In this document: piece by piece, positions 14,465 to 20,575 of the stretch | How the letters are laid out: the number at the start of each line of letters is the position of its first letter | Position numbering within the stretch: position 1 is the first letter of the stretch | Origin: Deltaproteobacteria bacterium | Lineage (GTDB): Bacteria; Desulfobacterota; Anaeroferrophillalia; Anaeroferrophillales; Tharpellaceae | Direction: 5' to 3' | Assembly (NCBI GenBank): GCA_030640695.1 | Contig: DAOWIX010000078.1 | Location: 1 to 20,575, forward strand | Length of the DNA stretch: 20,575 nucleotides | The notes under the pieces: generated by a model | Told to the model about the DNA's origin: nothing | The model's input: the letters and a program-made list of their open reading frames with translations, nothing else | The model's database searches: none | Program-made: the position numbers and the translations under genes

Positions 14465-14830
14465 TCATCGGCCCTTACGTTTTTCCATCTTCTCCTGCTC
14501 TTCCTTGCAGGCGATACACAAGGGCGCCACGGGCCGGGCTTTGAGTCGTTCGATATTAATATCCTCACCACAATCGGCGCAGACACCATAAGTACCGTTA
14601 TCAATCTGCACCAATGCCTCATTAATTTTCTTAATCAAATGGGCCTCACGGCCACGAATCCGAAAAAGCAGATTGTGATCAGCATCAACACTAGCGGCAT
14701 CGACATCATCATAGAGATCATCCTTATTGGTATGGATATCTCCATTTTTAAGTTGCTCTACCCGCTCCTCAACCTCTTTTTTCTTCTCCAGCAGATCCTG
14801 GCGAAATTTTCCAAGCTGTTCAGCATCCAT
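14465..14830 (-). CDS. dksA: DksA/TraR-type zinc-finger transcription factor
   Basis: From the ATG at 14830 (GGAG 7 nt upstream) the protein is 121 aa. An N-terminal coiled coil (about residues 5-30, LGKFRQDLLEKKKEVEERVEQL) is followed by the acidic tip region LYDDVDAAS (39-47), matching the DxxDxA motif that DksA inserts into the RNA polymerase secondary channel. The second helix runs through EAHLIKKINEAL. A complete C4 zinc finger (C-x2-C-x17-C-x2-C) uses Cys84, 87, 105 and 108. DksA acts with ppGpp to adjust transcription, repressing rRNA and tuning amino-acid genes. Here it leads the leuS-lptE-holA operon. Several DksA paralogues are common in deltaproteobacteria, so the symbol marks the family. 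Confidence 0.88.
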   Translation of the reverse strand: MDAEQLGKFRQDLLEKKKEVEERVEQLKNGDIHTNKDDLYDDVDAASVDADHNLLFRIRGREAHLIKKINEALVQIDNGTYGVCADCGEDINIERLKARPVAPLCIACKEEQEKMEKRKGR

Positions 14831-14963
14831 TTCAGGTCTCCATAACTCTTTAAACCGTCTTGTGCATGACAAGATCGAATACTTATCTTGAGAAGAACCA
14901 CCACCCATTCACCCGGGAAGGGAACACCCCTTAAATAAAGCCTTAATATAAAAACCGGCGCCG

Positions 14964-14993
14964 TTTATACTATAAAGGTACCAAGCAAAGCAA
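14964..14993 (-). promoter_or_regulatory. Candidate promoter of the dksA-leuS operon
   Basis: On the minus strand TTGCTT (14993-14988), 18 bp, TATAAA (14969-14964), about 134 bp upstream of the dksA start. The -35 is poor. The rest of the 210-bp gap 14831-15040 shows no gene. Confidence 0.35.
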
Positions 14994-15040
14994 CTAAAAC
15001 CTAACCTGGCCGAACCGGATCCAAACAGGTCATTCAGCTT

Positions 15041-16324
15041 TCAGGAAAAAGCACTGCAAATAGCTGAGGTAATCTGTTTAACCTCACCCGCTCCGGCCAC
15101 AAAAGGGGGCATAGTATAACATAGATTGGCAAAAGGACGCAACCAGACACCACGGGCCACAACCAACTCCTGAACCCTCTTGACATCTACCGGGGTCTTG
15201 GTCTCAACCACTCCGATAGCTCCCAAAACTCGAACGTCCTTAACGCCCGAAAGCTCTCGGCAGGGTTCAAGACCCGCTTTCAATAGACCCTCGATTTCGG
15301 CAACAGATTCTCGCCAGGGAGAATTTTCAAGCAGACCAATACTGGCCAGAGATACAGCACAAGCCATGGGGTTGGCCATAAAAGTCGGCCCATGCATCAA
15401 AATCCCCGGCCCTTTTTGCGAAATCACCTCGCTGACAAAGCCTTTACACAAGGTCGCGGCGAAACTCATATAACCACCGGTCAAAGCCTTTCCGAGACAG
15501 AGGATATCGGGCGTTACCGAGGCATGATTACATGCAAAAAGTTCGCCAGTACGACCAAAACCGGTAGCAATCTCATCAGCGATCAAAAGCAGATCATACT
15601 CATCACACAAATCCCTTACCCGGCTTAAGTATTGAGGATGATAAAAGCGCATGCCGCCGGCCCCCTGGACGATCGGCTCTAAAATAATCGCCGCAAGCTC
15701 CTGATGCCGGGTTTCAACAAGCTCTTTGATCTCATCTATTTCACACTCGTCCCAAACTCCATCGAAAGGGATTTGCGGAGCCTCGGCAAAAACCTGAGGC
15801 ATCACCAGATCACTGAATAGATGATGCATGCCGTTGACCGGGTCGCAGACCGACATGGTCGCAAAAGTATCACCATGGTAACCCTGACGAATGGTCAAGA
15901 GACGCTTTTTGGCCGGTTTCCCCAAGGAGAACCAATACTGAACCGCCATCTTGATCGCGACTTCAACAGCCACCGAGCCCGAATCACAGAAAAACACCTT
16001 AGCCAGCCCGGGCGGGGTTATAGCCAGCAGTTTCTCGGCTAAAAGAATCGCCGGTTCATGGGTCAGACCGCCAAACATTACATGCGCCATTTCTTCAAGC
16101 TGGGCGCTCATGGCAGCATTGAGGACAGGATGGTTGTAACCGTGAATCACGGCCCACCACGAAGACATTCCGTCGATCAACTGACGGCCGTCATGCAGGG
16201 TCAGACGGGTTCCTGAAGCCGATTTTACGGCATAAGGAGAAATCGGCGCCGGAGCCGCCGAATAGGGGTGCCAGAGAACCGCACCATCACGCTCGACCAG
16301 GTCTTTATAAATTGCAGAACTCAT
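15041..16324 (-). CDS. bioA: Adenosylmethionine-8-amino-7-oxononanoate aminotransferase
   Basis: BioA converts KAPA to DAPA in biotin synthesis, using S-adenosylmethionine as the unusual amino donor. The 427-aa product has the family order: WHPYSAAP near residue 18, DGMSSWWAVIHGYNHP at 51-66, the phosphate-binding DSGSVAVEVAIKMA at 114-127, QGYHGDTFATMSV (147-159), ADEIATGFGRTG (249-260) and the PLP lysine Lys279 in CLGKALTGGY. Its ATG overlaps the stop of speD as ATGA, so it is translated by coupling. No other biotin gene (bioB, bioD, bioF) lies in the window. BioA rather than the lysine-using BioK is assumed from overall similarity. Confidence 0.95.
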   Translation of the reverse strand: MSSAIYKDLVERDGAVLWHPYSAAPAPISPYAVKSASGTRLTLHDGRQLIDGMSSWWAVIHGYNHPVLNAAMSAQLEEMAHVMFGGLTHEPAILLAEKLLAITPPGLAKVFFCDSGSVAVEVAIKMAVQYWFSLGKPAKKRLLTIRQGYHGDTFATMSVCDPVNGMHHLFSDLVMPQVFAEAPQIPFDGVWDECEIDEIKELVETRHQELAAIILEPIVQGAGGMRFYHPQYLSRVRDLCDEYDLLLIADEIATGFGRTGELFACNHASVTPDILCLGKALTGGYMSFAATLCKGFVSEVISQKGPGILMHGPTFMANPMACAVSLASIGLLENSPWRESVAEIEGLLKAGLEPCRELSGVKDVRVLGAIGVVETKTPVDVKRVQELVVARGVWLRPFANLCYTMPPFVAGAGEVKQITSAICSAFS

Positions 16325-16707
16325 GACGAACTCTTTGGGGCCAAACGGCCTGCGGCATCACGCTCACCACCCCGCAAAAGTTCTTGAACCTCAGAATCAC
16401 CAGCCATGAAAGCTTTTTTTAGAAAATCGTGCGCCGCCCAGTAGTCGACATCCGCACCACAGGTAAAGAAATCGACTGCCGCATAACCATGTTCGGGCCA
16501 GGTGTGAATCGCCAGATGCGACTCGGCAATGACAACCACTCCACTAATCCCGTGGGGCTGAAAACGATGAAAGACCGATTCAACAATGGTCGCCCCCGAG
16601 AGCCGGGCTGCCTCTTTCATCAACGCCTCGATTTTCTCAAGATCATCAAGGATCTCTTGGGCGCATGAAAAAAGTTCCACCAGTAGATGTCGACCTAAGA
16701 CTTCCAT
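16321..16707 (-). CDS. speD: S-adenosylmethionine decarboxylase proenzyme (prokaryotic class 1B)
   Basis: SpeD supplies decarboxylated SAM as aminopropyl donor for spermidine. The 128-aa proenzyme has ESHLAIHTWPE at residues 62-72; self-cleavage before Ser63 produces the pyruvoyl group. His68 and Cys83 (FFTCG) are the family's processing and catalytic residues, and GRHLLVELFSC is the normal start. The ribosome site is weak (TAGG, 8 nt away). The gene overlaps bioA by 4 bp (ATGA). speE, the usual partner, is not here. The C-terminal SVAL-like tail is poorly conserved. Confidence 0.95.
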   Translation of the reverse strand: MEVLGRHLLVELFSCAQEILDDLEKIEALMKEAARLSGATIVESVFHRFQPHGISGVVVIAESHLAIHTWPEHGYAAVDFFTCGADVDYWAAHDFLKKAFMAGDSEVQELLRGGERDAAGRLAPKSSS

Positions 16708-16826
16708 TCTCTAAAACCTATTAGTTTACATGATGTGCAGTGCCCACCACCGCTCACGGGATGGCAATTTAAGGAAGCCGTCAGCCTTAATAAGTTTCAA
16801 GCGACAAGTCAACAAACTTTTTTCAC

Positions 16827-16849
16827 CTTGACTTTCACCTACAGTCAAG
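16827..16849 (+). promoter_or_regulatory. Inverted repeat in the speD-yifB divergent region
   Basis: CTTGACT and AGTCAAG are perfect 7-bp arms separated by 9 bp. Each arm contains a -35-like TTGACT, one per strand. For the plus strand a weak -10 (GATAGA) lies 17 bp downstream. It may be an operator or promoter element for one or both of the divergent genes. Confidence 0.4.
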
Positions 16850-16866
16850 AGATAGAGAGTAACTAC

Positions 16867-16897
16867 TCAGCATGTTCAAATTTTGAATTGCCTCGAT
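16867..16897 (+). repeat. 31-bp repeat upstream of yifB, copy 1
   Basis: It matches 18482-18512 at 25 of 31 positions, sharing TCAGCATGTTC at the start and CTCGAT at the end. This copy contains a perfect palindrome TTCAAA-T-TTTGAA. It ends 19 bp before the yifB start. Confidence 0.55.
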
Positions 16898-16916
16898 AGA
16901 TGGATAGAAAGAATCA

Positions 16917-18461
16917 ATGTTCACAACCATCAAAAGCGCTTCTCTTGCGGGCATCAAAGCTCTGCCGGTCGAAGTCGAGGTTGATGTCTCGCGCGGCCTG
17001 CCCAACTTTGTCGTCGTCGGCCTTGCCGACAACGCCATCAAGGAGAGCAAAGAACGAATCCGCTCGGCCATTAAAAATTGCGGCTTCAAGTTTCCGGCCC
17101 GCCGGATTACCATCAACCTGGCTCCGGCTGACCTCCGCAAAGAGGGAACGGCACTCGACCTACCGGCCGCCTTAGGTGTTATCGCCAGCGACCATCAAGA
17201 GCTCCAAGAAAGTCCAATCTTTAATGATTATCTTTTCTGCGGCGAGCTCTCGTTAAACGGCCGCGTCAAAAAGATTCGCGGCGCTTTGCCAACTGCCATG
17301 GCGGCCAGAGATTGCGGATGTAAAGGCATTTTTCTGCCTCGCGCCAACGCAGCTGAAGCCGCTGCCATTTCCGAAATCGAAATCATCCCGGTTGAAAGCT
17401 TGCTCGAAACCCTGGAGATCGCCCTTGAAAAACGGCCGCGACCAAGCCGCCCCGAAACTGTTTCACAAACTGAAGATCTAAGCGATGATGGACTCGACTT
17501 TGCCGATGTCCGCGGCCAAAACCAAGCTAAAAGAGCCCTGGAAATTGCCGCCGCCGGTAATCATAATCTGATTTTTGTCGGACCGCCCGGAAGCGGAAAA
17601 ACCATGCTCGCCCGACGCCTGCCCTCAATCCTACCAACCTTGACCTTTGAAGAGTCGTTAGAGACCACCATTATTCACAGTGTCGCTGGCCTCATCGCTC
17701 CGGGCCAAGGCCTGATCAAAAATCGGCCCTTTCGCCAGCCCCACCACACAATTTCCGATGTGGCCCTAATCGGCGGCGGTTCCCAACCCCGTCCCGGCGA
17801 GGTCACCATGGCCCATAACGGCGTCCTTTTTCTCGATGAATTTCCCGAGTTTCGCCGTTCCGCTCTTGAAGTTTTGCGTCAACCCCTCGAAAGCCGCAAT
17901 ATAACAATCGCCAGAGCCCAGGCTCAAGCTGTTTTCCCGGCCGATTTTATTCTCATCACGGCCATGAACCCCTGCCCCTGCGGCCACTATGGCGACCCTT
18001 TTCATGAATGCATCTGCAGCGCCACCCAAATCCAACGCTATCGCCACAAAATTTCCGGCCCCCTGCTCGACCGCATCGACCTCCATATCGAGGTTCCTGC
18101 AGTCCCAACCACCGAACTTATCAACCCCAATAAAGCCCAAGCCGGAGAAAGTTCTAAAAATATCCGTAAAAGGGTGACAACCGCCCAAAAGATTCAACAT
18201 CAACGCCTCAAAAATCATTCGCGCCGTAACAACGCCGCGTTAAGTGATCGGGATCTAAAAAAATTCTGCCGCCTTGATGAGGAGTGCCGCAATCTCTTAC
18301 AATCAGCCATGAATCGGCTCGGCTTAAGTGCCAGGGCTTACAGCCGCATCTTAAAAGTCGCCCGCACCATTGCCGACCTTCAAGAGAGACCTGAAATCAT
18401 CAACACCGACATCGCCGAAGCGATCCAGTTCCGTACCCTTGACCGCCGGCTCACATTCTAA
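16917..18461 (+). CDS. comM: YifB/ComM-family Mg-chelatase-like AAA+ ATPase
   Basis: The 514-aa protein is a full-length member of the YifB/ComM family. The N-terminal domain (1-170) has the family opening FTTIKSASLAGIKALPVEVEV and GLPNFVVVGLADNAIKES. The AAA+ core has Walker A GPPGSGKT at 222-229, FRQPHHTISD at 272-281 and Walker B VLFLDEFPEF at 303-312. NPCPCG (351-356) with CIC around 365-367 is a conserved Cys cluster. The C-terminal domain (about 400-514) contains LSARAYSRILKVARTIADL. ComM is a hexameric helicase that promotes branch migration during natural transformation in some bacteria; its role elsewhere is less clear. The ribosome site before the ATG is weak (AGAAAG). Confidence 0.95.
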   Translation: MFTTIKSASLAGIKALPVEVEVDVSRGLPNFVVVGLADNAIKESKERIRSAIKNCGFKFPARRITINLAPADLRKEGTALDLPAALGVIASDHQELQESPIFNDYLFCGELSLNGRVKKIRGALPTAMAARDCGCKGIFLPRANAAEAAAISEIEIIPVESLLETLEIALEKRPRPSRPETVSQTEDLSDDGLDFADVRGQNQAKRALEIAAAGNHNLIFVGPPGSGKTMLARRLPSILPTLTFEESLETTIIHSVAGLIAPGQGLIKNRPFRQPHHTISDVALIGGGSQPRPGEVTMAHNGVLFLDEFPEFRRSALEVLRQPLESRNITIARAQAQAVFPADFILITAMNPCPCGHYGDPFHECICSATQIQRYRHKISGPLLDRIDLHIEVPAVPTTELINPNKAQAGESSKNIRKRVTTAQKIQHQRLKNHSRRNNAALSDRDLKKFCRLDEECRNLLQSAMNRLGLSARAYSRILKVARTIADLQERPEIINTDIAEAIQFRTLDRRLTF

Positions 18462-18481
18462 CCACGAAAGAACTATTATAT

Positions 18482-18512
18482 TCAGCATGTTCTGGTTTCG
18501 AACTGTCTCGAT
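18482..18512 (+). repeat. 31-bp repeat downstream of yifB, copy 2
   Basis: A diverged copy of 16867-16897 (25 of 31 identical). It keeps the flanking blocks TCAGCATGTTC and CTCGAT, with the palindrome reduced to TTC...GAA. The two copies bracket yifB in the same orientation. Confidence 0.55.
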
Positions 18513-18630
18513 GCAGGGGATACCCCAAGGGCACTTCCTTACTTCGTTCGGGCGCAGCCTCCAGACCGGGCTTTAGCCCGTGGCGGGCTGAGCCGTGTCC
18601 CCCTCGAAATGGACGAAGCAAAGTCCGCCG
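18513..18630 (+). repeat. GC-rich hairpin cluster between yifB and the oxidoreductase gene
   Basis: Several short stems lie in a row: GGGG-ATA-CCCC (18517-18527), CGGGCT-TT-AGCCCG and GGAC...GTCC, in a stretch clearly more GC-rich than the flanks. There is no T tract. It may be a dispersed repeat or a rho-independent-like mRNA end for yifB; I cannot tell which from one copy. Confidence 0.3.
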
Positions 18631-18668
18631 CTACCTGCTGTAACTTAACGCTTACAAGGAATTTCACC

Positions 18669-19703
18669 ATGAGCAGTAACAACAATCCTTTCTCCCCCAC
18701 CACCTTGGACCAAATCAATCTTAAAAATCGTTTCGTCCGTTCCGCCACCTGGGATGGTATGGGCTTTACCGACGGATCTTTCAGTCCGGCCCAGGTCGAA
18801 CTTTACCGTAAATTAAGCGCCGGTGGCACCGGCCTTTTGACAACCGGCTATATTGCCGTCAACCCTCAAGGACGCCGCAACCCGGAGCAAAATCTACTCT
18901 CCAGCCGCAAAGATCAACAATCTTTTTCTAAGGTTGTTGAAGTTGCCAAAGCTCATGACACCGCCCTGCTGGCCCAACTTGTCCACTGCGGCGGCCTGGC
19001 CAGCTCCAGTTTAAGCCGCCAAGCATTGGTTGCCCCCAGCGCAACTAAACACCCCCTGTTCGAAGAAGAAGTGCCGCAAGCGCTAACAAAAAACGAAATT
19101 GAAACGATCATCACCAACTTTGGCGAAGCCGCAGCCCGAGCCCGGGAAGCGGGTTGCGATGGCGTCCAGATTCACGCCGCCCATGGCTATTTGATCAGCC
19201 AGTTTCTTTCGCCTTATAGCAATCAACGCACCGACGACTATGGCGGCAGCCGTGAAAACCGAGCCCGCATACTTCTCGAATGCTATAGTAAAATCAGGGA
19301 GTATGTCGGCAATGATTTCACGATCACCATTAAAATCAACGGCTCCGACTACCTTGAAGATGGTCTTGAATGTCAAGAGAGCTTGGCCGTAGCCCAAGAG
19401 TTAGCCGCGCTCGGCCTCAACGGCGTTGAGGTAAGCGGCGGCACCCAAGTTTCAAATCCCCTGACACCGGTACCGCAAGCGATCAAAGCCGGAGAGAACG
19501 AACTCCCTTTTGCCGCTGAGATCTACGCCTTTGCCGAAACTTTATCGATTCCGGTTGCTGCCGTCGGCGGCATTCGCTCACTGGAAACAGTTGAAACATT
19601 GCTCAACCAAGGGGTCTCTCTAATCTCCCTCTGCCGCCCCCTGATCCGCGAACCCAACCTCGTCAATCAATGGCAGGCTGGCCGCGAAGAACCGGCCACC
19701 TAA
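18669..19703 (+). CDS. Old Yellow Enzyme-type NADH:flavin oxidoreductase
   Basis: The ATG at 18669 (AAGGA 8 nt upstream) gives 344 aa; the longer open frame from 18609 adds residues that are not family-like. The FMN-binding TIM barrel is complete: LKNRFVRSATWDGM at the start, LLTTGYIAVNPQGR, the active-site segment QIHAAHGYLISQFLSP (167-182), with His169 and His172 in the substrate-binding positions, and DDYGGSRENRARILLE. The end, VAAVGGIRSLET followed by SLCRPLIREP, binds FMN phosphate. It lacks the Fe-S and NAD domains of the larger 2,4-dienoyl-CoA reductase group. The physiological substrate is unknown; activated alkenes are typical. It stands alone, 207 bp after yifB. Confidence 0.92.
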   Translation: MSSNNNPFSPTTLDQINLKNRFVRSATWDGMGFTDGSFSPAQVELYRKLSAGGTGLLTTGYIAVNPQGRRNPEQNLLSSRKDQQSFSKVVEVAKAHDTALLAQLVHCGGLASSSLSRQALVAPSATKHPLFEEEVPQALTKNEIETIITNFGEAAARAREAGCDGVQIHAAHGYLISQFLSPYSNQRTDDYGGSRENRARILLECYSKIREYVGNDFTITIKINGSDYLEDGLECQESLAVAQELAALGLNGVEVSGGTQVSNPLTPVPQAIKAGENELPFAAEIYAFAETLSIPVAAVGGIRSLETVETLLNQGVSLISLCRPLIREPNLVNQWQAGREEPAT

Positions 19704-19818
19704 ACCTCCCGCAACCGCTGCTTCATCCCCGCCTTTAAAGGCAAAGGCATCAAATGCCTGCAGAAAAAATAATCCGCAGCAAAAAAATGCAACCAGTCAT
19801 TCTTAAGGATAGAGCAAA

Positions 19819-20304
19819 ATGGACAAAAAATTATTAGCACCTTGCGGACTCTATTGCGGAGTCTGTGCTATTCACATTGCACATCGTGATAATAACCAGA
19901 AATTCAAGGAGAGATTAGTGGGACTTTACAAGGGAGAAGTTCCAGGCAAGGGTACTCTTCCTAACCATAAAGATCTTTCAACAGAAAAGATTCGTTGCAA
20001 CGGGTGTTTCTCTGATGATCTGTTTATGCATTGCCAGCAGTGCGAGATCAGAGACTGCACGATAGAGAAAGGCTATAGCGGATGTCATGAATGTGATGAA
20101 TTTCCATGTCACTATATAGAAAATTTTGCCATGACGGTTGGGAAAAAGGTGATTTTACGGGCTGTACCATATAGACGGAAAGTTGGCACTGAAAAATGGA
20201 TTCAAGATGAAGAAGCCCGCTATTTCTGTCCTGAATGCGGCAACAAAGTTTTCCGAGGTGTTGTAAAATGCAATCAGTGTAAAGTAAAGTTGGATCTGGA
20301 CTAG
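19819..20304 (+). CDS. Cysteine-rich DUF3795 protein with C-terminal zinc ribbon
   Basis: The 161-aa product begins LLAPCGLYCGVC, the hallmark of DUF3795, and has further Cys motifs through the body (CNGC, CQQCEIRDC, CHECDEFPC). The C-terminus adds a zinc-ribbon pair, CPECG and CNQCK. The Cys pattern suggests bound metal or Fe-S, but the family has no established function. The ATG has AAGGA 9 nt upstream. Its codon use is AT-richer than the yifB and oxidoreductase genes beside it, which hints at a separate origin. Its TAG stop coincides with the left target-site TA of the MITE-like element; an empty site would read TAG as well, so the protein end is probably not altered. Confidence 0.88.
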   Translation: MDKKLLAPCGLYCGVCAIHIAHRDNNQKFKERLVGLYKGEVPGKGTLPNHKDLSTEKIRCNGCFSDDLFMHCQQCEIRDCTIEKGYSGCHECDEFPCHYIENFAMTVGKKVILRAVPYRRKVGTEKWIQDEEARYFCPECGNKVFRGVVKCNQCKVKLDLD

Positions 20305-20466
20305 TGTTACGTCAAGGATGGAATGGCGAGATATTGCGCCGCAATTTTTTGTGCATGCTAGGCACGGCTTGATGAGCATAGTAGCGCTATGTGATTCAAG
20401 TCGTAACGACGCAGGCGCAAAAAAGGGCAAGCAAGATGCGCCGGTTTTGAGTTGACGTGACACTAG
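20301..20466. mobile_element. MITE-like 160-bp palindromic element with TA (CTAG) target site
   Basis: CTAGTGTTACGTCAA at 20301-20315 is matched in inverse orientation by TTGACGTGACACTAG at 20452-20466 (14 of 15). Read as TA duplication inside CTAG, the element is 20304-20463 with 12-bp terminal repeats GTGTTACGTCAA. Its centre folds into CTTGA...CATAG-TAGCG-CTATG...TCAAG (20372-20404), so the whole unit can form one long imperfect hairpin. It encodes nothing. Non-coding, TA-flanked palindromes of this size are typical miniature elements moved by IS630/Tc1-mariner transposases, and IS630 is known to prefer CTAG. Confidence 0.75.
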
Positions 20467-20542
20467 TACAACGTAAAATTTAAATCTTCGTATTTTATGA
20501 GATTCGTGATATTGTCACCTCCAAAACATAAAGGAGGATGAC

Positions 20543-20575
20543 ATGGCGCCACGTTACAGGGTAACGCTAACAAAA
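20543..20575 (+). CDS. IS630-type transposase, first 11 codons
   Basis: The gene runs off the right edge. Its first residues, MAPRYRVTLTK, match the usual start of IS630-family transposases, and a perfect AAGGAGG lies 5 nt before the ATG. Only 11 residues are visible, so the family call is tentative, but the adjacent TA-flanked MITE supports it. The left end of the IS itself would lie between 20467 and 20542; I see no certain terminal repeat there. Confidence 0.6.
   Translation, partial: MAPRYRVTLTK

Noticed and set aside
14446..14622. N-terminal extension of LeuRS
   Set aside because: It overlaps the dksA-like gene in another frame, and the LeuRS start MNSDYNPHSIEKKW has a good ribosome site.
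14831..14908. N-terminal extension of the DksA-like protein
   Set aside because: The internal ATG at 14830 has a ribosome site and gives the normal family length.
18609..18668. Earlier start for the flavin oxidoreductase
   Set aside because: The added residues (rich in Cys, Ala and Thr) are not family-like, and the ATG at 18669 has a clear ribosome site.

Overview
The window looks like a chromosomal segment of a Gram-negative anaerobe, most likely a deltaproteobacterium (Desulfobacterota in the wider sense). The evidence is an outer-membrane LPS-assembly lipoprotein (LptE) next to holA and leuS, a selenocysteine synthase (SelA), a DksA-type zinc-finger protein, a prokaryotic self-cleaving SpeD and a CMK2-type cytidylate-kinase-like protein. 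The core (about 970-19700) is GC-balanced, densely coded housekeeping DNA. Both ends are AT-richer and carry signs of mobile DNA. The taxonomic call is inference from gene content; no marker gene was compared.

Left end (1-970): the start of a secreted von Willebrand factor A (VWA) protein runs off the edge on the minus strand. It is followed by a decayed reading frame, a five-unit 9-bp tandem repeat, and the 3' half only of an initiator tRNA-Met (anticodon loop to CCA) with a strong terminator behind it. A 3' tRNA half without its 5' half is the usual scar of site-specific integration, so bases 1 to about 666 are probably the right end of an integrated element whose other end, with the intact tRNA, lies outside the window. 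A small minus-strand reading frame and a Fic-domain protein follow on the presumed host side.

Middle (2300-9680): a minus-strand operon holds a HemW/HemN-like radical SAM protein, selA and a secreted SH3-domain protein. Divergent from it is a CMK2-like kinase gene with its own promoter, then the pantothenate cluster panB-panC-panD. panB is preceded by a separate promoter, a structured leader of about 140 nt and an intrinsic terminator, which is the arrangement of an attenuated or riboswitch-controlled operon. panD and the convergent rpsU share a perfect 16-bp bidirectional terminator.

A long minus-strand block (16707 to 9489) reads speD-bioA, then dksA/traR-like, leuS, lptE, holA, an HD-domain phosphohydrolase and rpsU. 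speD and bioA, both users of S-adenosylmethionine, overlap by ATGA. The rpsU promoter is embedded in the end of the HD-domain gene.

Right part (16900-20575): yifB/comM, an Old-Yellow-Enzyme-type oxidoreductase and a cysteine-rich DUF3795 protein, all plus strand. The stop codon of DUF3795 coincides with the edge of a 160-bp MITE-like element with near-perfect terminal inverted repeats flanked by TA inside CTAG. The first 11 codons of an IS630-type transposase begin 77 bp further on and run off the window.

I found no CRISPR array, complete tRNA, rRNA or obviously new multi-gene system. The strongest follow-up points are the tRNA-fMet integration scar, the MITE, the panB leader, and two families of short intergenic repeats.
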